DNA of 64,000 bases from contig CAXIPT010000005.1 of the NCBI GenBank assembly GCA_964030475.1, positions 3,965,709 through 4,029,708 on the forward strand, read 5' to 3'. Below the pieces are notes generated by a model that was not told the DNA's origin, searched no databases, and was given only the letters and a program-made list of their open reading frames with translations. The translations under genes and the position numbers were made by a program. Positions 17,761 through 28,741 of this stretch are shown one piece after another; the first letter of the stretch is position 1, and each line of letters begins with the position of its first letter. The DNA is from Tethya wilhelma. Lineage: Eukaryota; Porifera; Demospongiae; Tethyida; Tethyidae.

Positions 17761-18597
17761 GCTTGTGTTACTACAGTACGTTTTATTGATCGCATCATGA
17801 TTGCACCTTGTTTTCTAATCATTGTTTACATTATAATTGCCTCTGACAATTATTTATAATTTTTATGATTAAACTATCTAATGAACAACGTTAACTGACT
17901 AACATGTGTGGTGCATGTATGACAAAAGAGTTGGATCAAAAAATAAAGTTTAAACTAATAAAACTATAAAACACTGGAAATGATATACACATGCAGGAAT
18001 GGCTAAATTATTGTATAAGAAGAAAATAAACATGAAATGGCTGTTAGGTTGCGTCAAGAATTCTTTCTGTATATGCAGAGCAACGTACTGTGATGGAGCT
18101 TCTACTTCTAACACTACCATGCAGTATGATGTACAAATTAGCAATCTGCACAACATAATACATAAACGTAATGTTTACAAGTTAGTCTATAATGCCTCTA
18201 TATAATATACCACCATGCACAGACCCTCACCCGTTTAATTGATAGCAACTAAACTGCACTATACATTGATAGCTATAATAATTATAATAATTATATATTG
18301 ATCACTGACCACAGGATTACACCCACATCTCAAGTCTATGTTGAAGGTCTACAATGTAGGAAGAGTATGAACATCAAATGGACCCTCTAATAATTAAAAT
18401 TTCAGCATAAAATTTAAATTATATCAATAACAAAAAAAAACAACAAAAAAAAACAACAAACAAACAAAGTACGGTATGATTATACAGTAAATAATTTCAC
18501 AATACGTAAAATCTAATAGAAGAAACAATGGACCTTTGACAACAGCACAATTATATAAAACAAAACATACAAATGGGGGTCCTTGGACAGTTGATTA
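17761..18597. other. Non-coding, A-rich tract included
   Basis: Only short open frames and an A-rich simple tract at about 18425-18470. No feature is supported. Confidence 0.5.
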
Positions 18598-18641
18598 TCA
18601 TGACTGTATATAGTTCTTTTCAAGCTTAATTTGTAACTTAC

Positions 18642-18959
18642 CGGAAATCACTTCTTTTATTTTTTCTGCCAATTGAGAATAGTTTAGGTCTTGAAGGAGT
18701 GTATAGAGTCCATTCCATGTGACTGGATACTCTAGAGGTGGGTTCTCTAGCCAATAAATGAGCACATCTTGACAGCACAATTGATTATCGTTTAAGTGTT
18801 TCACTGCTAGTGCTTGTATCTGAGATCCAGAAAGTCGAATTAGAGCTCCCAGTTTACGCCACTTAGGAGAAACAGCTTGAGTGAGATCTAAGGTTTGCCT
18901 CTGATCGTTGGCATCTTTCCACTTAAGAAGAGTGAGTTCTTGGAGGGTGGGTTGTACAG
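18642..18959 (-). pseudogene. Solitary death-domain exon
   Basis: An open exon with a good acceptor (CTGCAG before 18959) and donor (GTAAGT after 18642) encodes a death-like domain: LTLLKWKDANDQRQTLDLTQ, then WRKLGALIRL, then a CCQDVLIYWLENPP...W segment. It is clearly paralogous to the last death-domain exon of the ROCO-like gene (33642-33973), including the acceptor position. No upstream exons are visible and N19019 lies just beyond, so it may be a duplicated orphan exon or the tail of a gene broken in assembly. Confidence 0.65.
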
Positions 18960-19265
18960 CTGCAGCAAAGAGTCACATAAGAGTGCAATTATCATAGCAA
19001 CACTAATCCAGATCATAGNCTGAGACCAGGTGCATGTGCAAAAGCAAAGTACAGAGTTCGGTTGATCATCTCAGCACTGCGTAATATAATACCTACAATA
19101 CAAGCTATAGCTATGATCTATACTGAGTGTGTTCATGTATCCACAGTTATAAAATACCCCCACTAGTTGATGAAAGGATATAACTGGGGACGTTTTATGC
19201 AAGGTTGAAATTCATGCCTAAAAAAATCCCACCATCTAACTATAGTGATGATTTAAATGGGGAGA

Positions 19266-19740
19266 TTTTACGTGAGGTCAAAGGGCACTTCTCACTAGCA
19301 AATCTATTTGGTGTATAATGTGGCCACATTAATTGATAGCTGATGGTACTATATGGGGAGATTTTACGTGAGGTCAAAGGACACTTCTTTCGAGTGAGAT
19401 GTATTTGGTGTAAAATGTGGCCACATTAGTTGCCAATGGTATTAAATGGGGAGATTTTACGTGAGGTCAAAGTTCTTGACTAAAGCATCCCCACATGTTT
19501 GAGTATAGAAAGCTATATTATATGGGGAGCTTTTACGTGAGGTCAAAGTACTGACGTAAAATCTTCCCATATAAATATTGCACCATACAATTGTGGTAAT
19601 GTTTTCCATGTTACGTAAAATCATGCCATGATTGAATCAGGGTAGAAGTGACGTAAAACTCCCCCATGATTAACCCATGGGACAGGTCACGTAAAATCTT
19701 CCCATGAGTTAATCATGGAAATTTCTTTAATTTTACGTAA
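19266..19740. repeat. Cluster of nine TTTTACGT/ACGTAAAA motifs in direct then inverted order
   Basis: TTTTACGT occurs at 19266, 19362, 19455, 19531 and 19733, and ACGTAAAA at 19554, 19613, 19651 and 19689. The first four are within a longer block (GGGGAGNTTTTACGTGAGGT followed by CAAAG) spaced 76-96 bases apart; the next four are the inverted form, with a CCCAT flank replacing ATGGG. A weaker copy is near 19173. There is no coding capacity. It could be a transposon with subterminal repeats or an array of bZIP-like (ACGT core) sites. Confidence 0.8.
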
Positions 19741-20584
19741 AAAACTGTAGGACCATCAAATCAAATCAAAATTTAATAACTTACTTTTAAACGTCATCCA
19801 AGCAAAATAGTTTGACACTCTATTATAGATAGTCACAGTCCTAGATTTCTAGCACACTGTTTCTTTGTTTCGTTTGACTCACTTGCAATGTACAGTAAGG
19901 TCTATCGAAAGAAGATTGGAAGGTCCCTTCTAGGAGTCGGCCCCACTCACCTTTGATCCAGATCTATCGACATTAGTCGCGCGAGGGGAGGGGTCTAGGT
20001 ACGAGATATAAGGTCAATGCTTCCTAAAATGAATTTCATTACTACACTTTAGCCCTTATATAGCAGATGATGGCATGCAGACAATAAGGCATTTTCAGGT
20101 GAGTATAAAATCAACTAACCTAGCTGTGCAAAAATTATAAGTTTTGGGAAATTTATCATGAGTAATCATCTTCTCTGGAATTACGAATTTCGGAAAATAA
20201 TTTGTTGTACATAGCTGTGTTACTTTAAGATCCTTCTGACTGTGTATATAGTAGTAATAGTAACAAAAACAGTGTCAAACACTATTATGGTGCATGTGCT
20301 TACTTAATTTTGTTTATTTTCATGCATGCATGTTTGTATAGAATGGTAAGCCTGTTTTAAATAATTATTTTAACTTTAGTCTAAGCGTGCATGCTTTTGA
20401 AAGCTATACTTCATGTTGGTCATTTTTCGCTACATTGATTAGTGCATCCATTAATGCTGTGTATGATTATAAGCCATATGTAGCTCTTCTGGCCGTTGAC
20501 TCAGCGAAAATAATCATTTATAGCTAAGCATGGCACTTGGGTTGTTTATCAGTCTAAGACTTAGTACATGCATGTCAGTTCATC

Positions 20585-23020
20585 ATGACTATATACCTAC
20601 GAGATTATTGCTTCACAAGTTTTAGTCATAATTTTGCTTGGAAATGGCATATTTTGGCCAATCAAGCCCAATTGATGATTTTGATAAGATCACAGTCAGT
20701 TGCTCTAAAATTGCTGCTATAGTAATGTATATCTGTCGAGCTCTTTCTTGTTGAGCAAATTGCGTTAAGTTACTAATGATAGTCAAGTGAGCTAGAGACA
20801 GGCTCCTAGTTGAACAACCAACTGCTAAGAAAGCAGACAAAGATTGACTTCACTGAATAACTTAACCAAATTTTAATACTACACAACAAGTTACAAGAGA
20901 GATCAAAACTAGTCAATAGCAACAACAGTATATAGCTATTCAGTAACAACCAGTACACATGGAGAGAGAGAGAACTAGTACAAATCACTGACTTAAATAC
21001 AAATTATTATAGAGATGACAAAACCGGTTTTTCCAGTGCATACAAGTAATTCAAATAAGTAAGGCCTATTACAAAGAAACCAGTATAACCAGTGTCCATA
21101 GCATGACATGGCAATGTGGTGCCAGGTGGCATAGTGGTGAAAGGTGACAAACCAAATTGCAAACACACATGTGAGATCAGACTTTATCATGCAGATATTC
21201 AAATACATTGTTTACACTACAGTCCATATATAGTAAGGGTAACAGTCAAAGGATGATCCTAGCAACATAATTTGTTTACATGTGGTACATTAACTTGTGA
21301 GCATAGACAATATCAATGTCCCATATGGTTCCTACCCAAAATACGTAATAGTACTCTAACCTGCAGCACAGTAAAACTGTCTCATCATAGTGGAGTGTGA
21401 AATGTTGACACCAATCAAACAGACTTGGCTGTACGTTTATGTATGACATTTGATGAATTATCAACAAATATGACATAATTATGTTGGAAATTGTCCCTAT
21501 ACAACAACTTACGGGGTAACCCTCGGACAAGTCATTTAGTGTCCATGAAACTCAACCACAATGTATTGATGATCTCAACAATTGCATGTGTGGTCATCTC
21601 AATCACATTGGACTCCTAGTACTCCTCTGTAGCCAGTGTCAGGATGGACTGGGACCAGCCATTCTGTCATACATGCAAGTGGGAGTGTGTAGAGTGTCTG
21701 GATGGTAGGTATGACTGGCTATATACTCTATATCAGTCTAACTGTAGTTCTAACTACACTCTTGTGTCTCTTTATAATTGTTTTCAGATTCAATGCAACT
21801 TAATTGATCAGGTGATTGGTACTTTATGATAGTTTTTTGTCAAGTAGTCACCAACATAATTAACTTTTATGCTAGTTCATCGCTCTATGATATTGAAAAG
21901 AGTTTGAGTCATATGTATACTTAACTGTGCGTACATTTTATGGAATTTGGAACTTGGACTTCTTCCGCTATCTTGTTCCTCCTTTTTGTATCAGTAATAA
22001 GATGTCTACAATGCAAGTGGTAGCATTGGACTACACTGTGGCCCTCTACCCTCTGATCCTCACTGCACTGGTCTACTACTTCATTGAGTTCCATGACAAA
22101 GGCTACAGGCTGTTTGTGTGGCTGTGGAGACCATTTCGTCGCTTCTTCATCAGCTTCCGTAGAACATGGAACCTCAAAGGCTCGGTCCTCAATGCCTTTG
22201 CCACATTTCTTTGCTTTCATTTTCAAAATTAGTGACAGTATCTCTTAATTTGTTCTATGCAGTTCATCCCATCAATATCTGTGGTGAGAGACTACCAGGA
22301 GCTCGTTATGTGGCCTATTATGATACATCCATGAAATACTTTGGTTCTCGTCATCTCCCCTTTGTCATACCTGGGCTTCTCATTACTCTAACATTAGTTG
22401 TATTTCCTACACTTTTGCTACTTTTCTACCAAAACAAACTCTTTCAAAAGTGTCTTGGTTGTTTACGGCTTCAGTTAGCACTTGTACATGAGCTAGTAAA
22501 AATCACTCAGAGCTGTTACAATTATGGTACCACTGCAGGAACTAAGGATTGCCGGTGGTTTGCTGGTTACTATCTGGTTCTTAGGATTGTTTCGGTGTAT
22601 ATGATTGGCCTAAATTACTTTTCATTGTGGCTTGTACTTGAATTATTGCTAACATCATCAATTATTATCGTCTTTCAACCTCACAAGAAACCAATCCACG
22701 ACATCTATTGTCTGCTCACCATCAATGCTGTGATCATTCTTGCATTGTGGATTGACACTGCACGTTATGTTAATAAAATTGCTACATGGCCAATTGGAAT
22801 TGCTTATATTTTTCCATTTTGTATTTTTATTCTACGTTTTGTCCATAAGTTTATGCTCCTAATTGGTGGGTACAAGTGTATCAAGTGGGCATCCTGCAAT
22901 TTTATGAAGAAGATGAAGAGAGGAGGCCTGGACACAACAGACAGTGACTCATCATCAGCACCCCCACATTGACTCCTAAATCCAACAGAATACCCTCCAC
23001 TTCTACCCAAAATTCACCAT
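20585..23020 (+). pseudogene. Third membrane-protein copy, decayed
   Basis: Homologous throughout to the gene at 11129, starting at the same ATG, but disrupted. There is an early frameshift near 20650, a roughly 570-bp insertion (about 20737-21315) replacing part of the ectodomain, several small insertions between 21340 and 21920, and a lost T near 22212 that separates open stretches 21927-22232 and 22166-22972. The last stretch keeps all later membrane segments at high similarity. The promoter (about 20380-20584) matches that of the second copy. OvoA lies directly downstream in the opposite direction. Confidence 0.8.
20737..21315. other. Insertion inside the third membrane-protein copy
   Basis: Sequence with no counterpart in the other two copies, bounded by homologous ectodomain sequence on both sides. 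I see no terminal repeats or coding region, so its nature is unknown. Confidence 0.5.
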
Positions 23021-23558
23021 GCATTGCACTAAATCTTAATTTACATGCCTAAATCTCTCCATGTTATGACCGCATTATACAACAGTCAAATTTTAATTAT
23101 AATAATTATTATGATGTAATGATTTTGTAATTTTATAATTATTGTCATTTTTGGTAGTTTGTATAATAATTATTTAGTACTAGGGTTACTTTCAGTCATA
23201 AATTAAAGCTCATTTCTACTAATTTCCTACATCTATTACAATTATAGACATTTGTTTCCCTGTGTTGTGCAAGCTATGTAATGTTTATTATATTCTCACT
23301 TTTACCCTATAAATTTTGTAATGTCCAGCACATTTTATACATTTCTTCCTGTTTGTGGTTTTTTAAAGCTGGTGATTCCTTAGCTAAAATAATTGTCAAG
23401 AACTTCCTGTTAAATTTCAAGTATTACAGTATGTACTAATGCAGATTATTACAGTCAGCCCCATGTAGGCATGTAGCTATAATACATCATACTAGTATTA
23501 ATGTCATGAAAATTATTAAAATTAAATAATAATGAAACCGAATAAATAAACCCAATTT
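23021..23558. other. Non-coding gap between pseudogene and OvoA
   Basis: Very AT-rich sequence, presumably the converging 3' UTRs of the membrane-protein copy and OvoA. Nothing else is recognisable. Confidence 0.5.
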
Positions 23559-24433
23559 TTAATTAAATCTGCATAAAGAACACAATGATTTGAACCATAC
23601 ACAGCGATTATCACTGAGTGCTAAAAGTTTCTCTGCCAGATTGATGATGTCATCAGTCCACTGAAGGTGACAGAATCGAGAAAGGAGAACCTGAATTAGC
23701 AGGGGTTTTAGTCTTAATTACCAATAATTGAAAATTATTTAAGCTAGCATTAAAATAAATTGCAACAAGCTACATAGTATGCGTATACCATTTCCCGATG
23801 TATCCTTCGATCCTCCTCTTGTCCCACTCCCCCTCTGAGGAGACTGTCATCACCACCACTCCCCTCGGCACCACACACTCCCACAGCTTACGGAGCCAAC
23901 CCTTAGGCTCATTCAGCCTCTCCAAGAAATCAAACAGAACAAGGTCAAAGCCTTCAATTTCATTTGGGATCCAAGTTAACTGTATAATATAGAGTAAACA
24001 TTATTGTGCTCAACAGATAAACCCTTACATCCGAGAGGTTATACCATGTAGCCAGTGTTTAATTTAGTGAGTCTAGATACCTGTTTAAATGTAGCCTTTT
24101 TTGTAACTACATCCTTTGGCAGTGTGACCTTCTTTTGCTCCCCCTCAGCTCCTTCATAACACACTATGGCGGCCTTCTGAATTGACATGGCTGAATCAAT
24201 CAATCGAGCAGAGTAGTCCACACCAACAACCTGTGATACACACAAACCATTGTAAAACACAATGATAATTATTATCTGTACATTCATTCTTACGTTTTGA
24301 AACAATGTAGTTAGTAGGAAGGTGTTGAGTCCAGTAGCACAGCCAAAGTTGACGGCATTTGACTGGTTAATGCTACAGTCTTTGATCACTCTCTCCACAA
24401 ACTGGAGGAGAAGATTGTTGCTATAGCCCTGCA

Positions 24434-24474
<41 letters not shown>

Positions 24475-25838
24475 TGCGTGTGTGCGTGAGTGTGTGTATG
24501 TTCAGAGACCACTAACATTGTCATACTGTTGTCTCAAAAACATGTCAAGTTTCTCTTTGGACTCGAATTCAAACTGCTTGTTACTTAATGAAAACACAAA
24601 AGAGGTTTGTTTCACAACACCAGAAGTTACAACGGAGTTTTCTATACAATAACATTTCAAGTGGAATTAAGTAACCAAGTAATCCATATAGTACTACACT
24701 CATATAATCAGCTCACCTGTCACTCCAGCTCCTCTGACAGGAGTTGGATTGGTGGAGTGGACTATTCGGAAGCCAAGATGCTGAAAGAAGTGTCTTCTAA
24801 ACCATGATCTGGTGAACTGTGAAGCCTGAGAGCCAGTGGAGGCCCAGGAGCCACCCTATAATCAACAGTCAATAATTATTATTAAAAAGTGCTACAGGCA
24901 ATGATTTGCTATTCATCTTACCACCATTATGTTATGTTTTCCATCGAAATATGATGTTGAATAGTCATCGTAGAGGTAGTGTGTTTTAAAGCCAGGCAGT
25001 GCATTGAGATGATCCTCCAACCACTCCCACACATTACCATAGACATCATAGAACCCAGAGGATGAGGGTGGGTACATGTGGACAGGCTATATTATAATAT
25101 TGTACAGGTTATCAATAAGAAAAATAATATGAATTGCTCAACTTATAACATTATATTCGGAGATAGTATATCAGTTGTACACTATACAAAACCTAGTGCT
25201 AATACTTACAGTTGATGATCCATACTTTAGGTTGAAGTTGGCTGGATAATCCTCACTATGACTGCAAAGATCACCCTCGATATCAGAAGATGGAGGCTTA
25301 AACAACAACAACAAAAACAATGAAACATGATTCGGGCTTTATGTAAAAAGCAACAGTAAAAGCTACTGGATGACTAATCTCATTTGAGTAGCCTAAGATT
25401 GAAACATTCTTTAACTGATAACTCACAGAATCTCCTCTCATACATTGGTGCTCAGCTTCAGTAGGGAGTCTATACTGTGGTCCTCTCCATGAACAGAAAG
25501 CCTTTGCCTCGTGATAGTTGACATCCACTGGCCAATCCCAGGGCATGTCAATGATGTCATAGATAGCACGATATCTGTAAGACCATTAGAGACACAAACA
25601 TCATAAACAACTATTGTTTCGATGACCAAAACTAATATACCTGTCATAATGCCATTCACTAACCTATACTTGCATCTGCCATTGGATTCATCAGTTTCAC
25701 TATTCCCACAGAGAGCCTGAGAGGTACAGTGAGAATATGAGGCAATGTCTCCTCCACATCCTGACTTGCAACCTTTGGTACAGACCCAGAAGGTAGGGTG
25801 CTTGGCCTCTCTGAAACTCATCCACTCCCAACCTGAGA

Positions 25839-25917
<79 letters not shown>

Positions 25918-28598
25918 NGTGTGTGTGTGTGATCCTGATATATACAAGGTCTATCTACACTGCTTTCCTTTGGTAAAAAAAGCTTATTTTATGGCAATAG
26001 AACAAAAATGGAAGTGCATGGCATTATGCTATCCCTAGCTATAATAGTCTTATTATAGATGTTTGGGTGGGACAAATTCTAGGTGTTTAGCTACACTATA
26101 TAATACATAATTCATTCCTCTACATCAATCGTACATTTCCACTGTGTTCTACATAAAGCCACTCACTCCCTACCTTCTTGAGTCCACAGTTCTCTCCTTC
26201 CATACCCACCATCCTGGACAAACTCCAGAAACTCTCCATTAGTGATTAGGTACTTGGTTCCTTTGAATGCTGGTACACTAACAAGTACACAATGTAACAT
26301 TATAAGACATACCATTCAATAAAGCTCATTTGTCATGTAACAGGCTTTGTTTTCAGTCTCTACAACTTTAGGCAGCAATTATTGTAAGCTAGGTAAGATT
26401 GCAGACATGCATTGTAATTATTTTTCTCACTCGATCACAGCCTGTCCATAGTCAATGTCCCAACCAAATGATGGAAAGTGTCTTGGTTTTCCCAGGGTCA
26501 CCCTGCTGCTTGGAACACTTATGAACTCATTGGGACCTAATGGTGTGTCTATAAATCAAATAGAAATTGTAGATAATAATTATTGCAACAAAATGACACT
26601 TATAAGTTAGTCACGTGGCATAGTGTACACATATATGCCCATCTTAATGCTTTGATTCATGCAAATTCTCCAAGCCAGCAAAAATGCATAGAATGCTAAG
26701 GCACATGATATAATTCTGGTAAATGGCATTACCTACCAATACTACTTGGTGCATATTTCCAACTGACAGGTCGCGTCAGTGCAGAGACTGGAAGCTGACG
26801 GAGAAGAACTGAAGATGTTTCCAAGTGTACTCTACAGAATATCTGAGAGCATGAATTTACAAGTGAAATCTTAATTTCAATACTACCTACCTCTCATGAT
26901 CAATGCCCATGAATAGAGCCCACTAGAGAGGAAAAGAAACAAACCACATTATTCACACAGAATACTCACCTCACTACACACTCACCCATGGGTGGTCTAG
27001 GGTAACTGGTAACTCCAGTGAGGTAGAATCTATGAACTCAAGAATCATCTTCCTCACTCTTTGTCGATACTCCATCACCTCATTGACAGATGGCCACTGA
27101 TAGCTACCGCCCATGCGATAATTCTCCTAAATAATTATTAATGTATAATAAGAGTAGTTAAACTGGTTTAAATTTGTTTGTATTACCGTATAGCAGGAAA
27201 GTTTTGCGGTGTCAAACTTTCGAGGATGTCTCTAGCCAAACATTTTTGCCGTTTAGCTTTCGCGGATGAGCTGTATGAGCCCATATGTATATACATTACA
27301 GAGAATTTTACAGGTAAAAACTTTCACGGATAGATCATGATCCGCGAATACCGCAAAAGTTAAACCCCGCAAAACTTTCCCGCTATACAGTACTATAATG
27401 TAGGCAACACCATGGTATGGTGAAGTAGCTTATATGATGGCTGTTACCAACCTGAGGATATTCGGTATACAGTTTGTTTCTAAAAGTAAATTTTTACATG
27501 AACCTCACTTGAGGAGCAATTCACAAAATTAGTCCCAATAATGCTTCACAAGGGAGAGAGATAAGAACATGGCAGGTTATTGAATGTTTTAGTGTATCAC
27601 AAATGCATAAATTGCAATGAGTGTTCATTTTCAACAAAATAGCAACATTTACTGTACTATTAAATGCATTCTAACATCCGCAAATAAATCTACAGTACAA
27701 TTATGTCACCTTGGACGGTACATACAAGCTAATCAGTATTAGCTACTTACAGTGTCATCCCACGCCATCTCATCCACACCAGTTTCAAACATCTTCTCAA
27801 AATGACTGTTCACTCGAGTCTAAAAAGAAAAAATTATTACCAAAATAAAAATTAAATGCAAAAACATCCAGATAAATTGACTTCTGTTATGCTTCGATGT
27901 GCTGCCAAAATAATATTAATCCATTGCTAAGTGCATAACCATGTCCAAGCACCCACATTGATCTTGCTCTAACCTCACCTCAATGAGACCTCCCAGGAGC
28001 ATCTTGTTCACATAGACACTGGCAGTGTGAGCCAAGTAGAAGATCAGAGGCAAACGAAGGCGATCAGGACATTTAAAGAAATAACACTCATCTGCAATAC
28101 ATAGCCTGGTTAACAGGTGATGGCTGCACCTACAAATGCTTGAAGATCCTAAAACAACATACTAGTGTTACATACCTCTCACAGCAGAAAAGATTAGCTC
28201 ATATAAATCATAAGTGTTCTCAAAATAGTCCTTGATTTGCCTGCAACAACAGTGCAGTAAGAAATAATGACAACAGATTGTATCGTTATGTTATGGTAGA
28301 GACCTAGACTAACTGAACCCCAAATGTTCCCAATATCCTCCAAGTGGATGCATGTGAATGCAAGATCATGCAGGGACAAAGGTATACTGATACTAGCTAT
28401 AAATTATAGATAGCATGCCTATTAGAAATCAAATTCTGCCTATCTCTGCAAATTTACCCCTTAGACTGTCTAGTGTTTTACTTTATGAAAGTACTTTTAA
28501 TACCTTTTTGTACATGTTTGTAGATTGTATGAAGCAAGAGACTTGAATGGACATCGTTTGCCAGCTAACAACAGCTCCTTGTTTGTATGCAGCTCCAT
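23559..28598 (-). CDS. OvoA: Ovothiol synthase (5-histidylcysteine sulfoxide synthase with methyltransferase)
   Basis: OvoA joins cysteine to histidine oxidatively and carries an N-methyltransferase for the thiol-histidine product. Roughly 18 small exons; the N-terminal ones join in phase at 28504-28598 (start MELHTNKELLL), 28176-28240, 27979-28091, 27751-27819, 26986-27126, 26891-26922 and 26737-26831. Order: a DinB-like N-terminal region (LIFYLAHTASVYVNKM, GVDEMAWDD, MGGSYQWPSV). Next is the iron motif HX3HXE as HERVHLE, split across the 26891/26831 exons. Then comes an FGE-sulfatase domain (FKGTKYLITNGEFLEFV, WDWPVDVNYHEAKAFCSWR, GNVWEWLEDH, FRRHFFQHLGFR). The C-terminal SAM methyltransferase has loop NFGCATGLNTF and VVGVDYSARLIDSA. 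An intact frame through all readable exons suggests function. The stop is at 23559-23561. A cysteine-rich insert (about 25690-25790) lies inside the FGE domain. Confidence 0.9.
24438..24495. repeat. (GT)n microsatellite
   Basis: A GT run with a few CG interruptions in the OvoA intron between the exons for the methyltransferase linker and the SAM-binding loop. Confidence 0.9.
25838..25931. repeat. (GT)n microsatellite with one N
   Basis: A long GT run inside an OvoA intron, broken by N25918; open frames across it are repeat artefacts. Confidence 0.9.
27186..27392. mobile_element. MITE with CCGTATAGC...GCTATACAGT ends
   Basis: A roughly 205-bp element in an OvoA intron with long imperfect inverted arms: CGTATAGCAGGAAAGTTTTG at the left against CAAAACTTTCCCGCTATAC at the right. 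Internal TTTCGCGGAT / GATCCGCGAA palindromic pieces recur at 57939-57966, and the terminal sequence recurs at 49211-49482. Confidence 0.75.
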
Positions 28599-28741
28599 GC
28601 TAAGGCCATGTGATCGATAATTACTATTAACATAGTACCTTGAGGTAAAGGTCGTCATAAATATAGGCAACAATCTATGAATACAGAGCTATGAATAAGT
28701 GCACTTTACACCATAAAAGAACAATACTATGCATGCACCAC

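Noticed and set aside
19266..19740. CRISPR-like array
   Set aside because: Spacing is regular only for four units, later units are inverted, spacers are themselves similar, and the genome is clearly eukaryotic.
25438..25947. Long minus-strand frame with a Thr-His repeat start
   Set aside because: The beginning is a GT microsatellite with an N; the rest is two OvoA exons read through an intron.
27457..27490. A small extra OvoA exon reading KLYTEYPQ
   Set aside because: Its length does not keep phase with the exons at 27751 and 27126, which join correctly without it.
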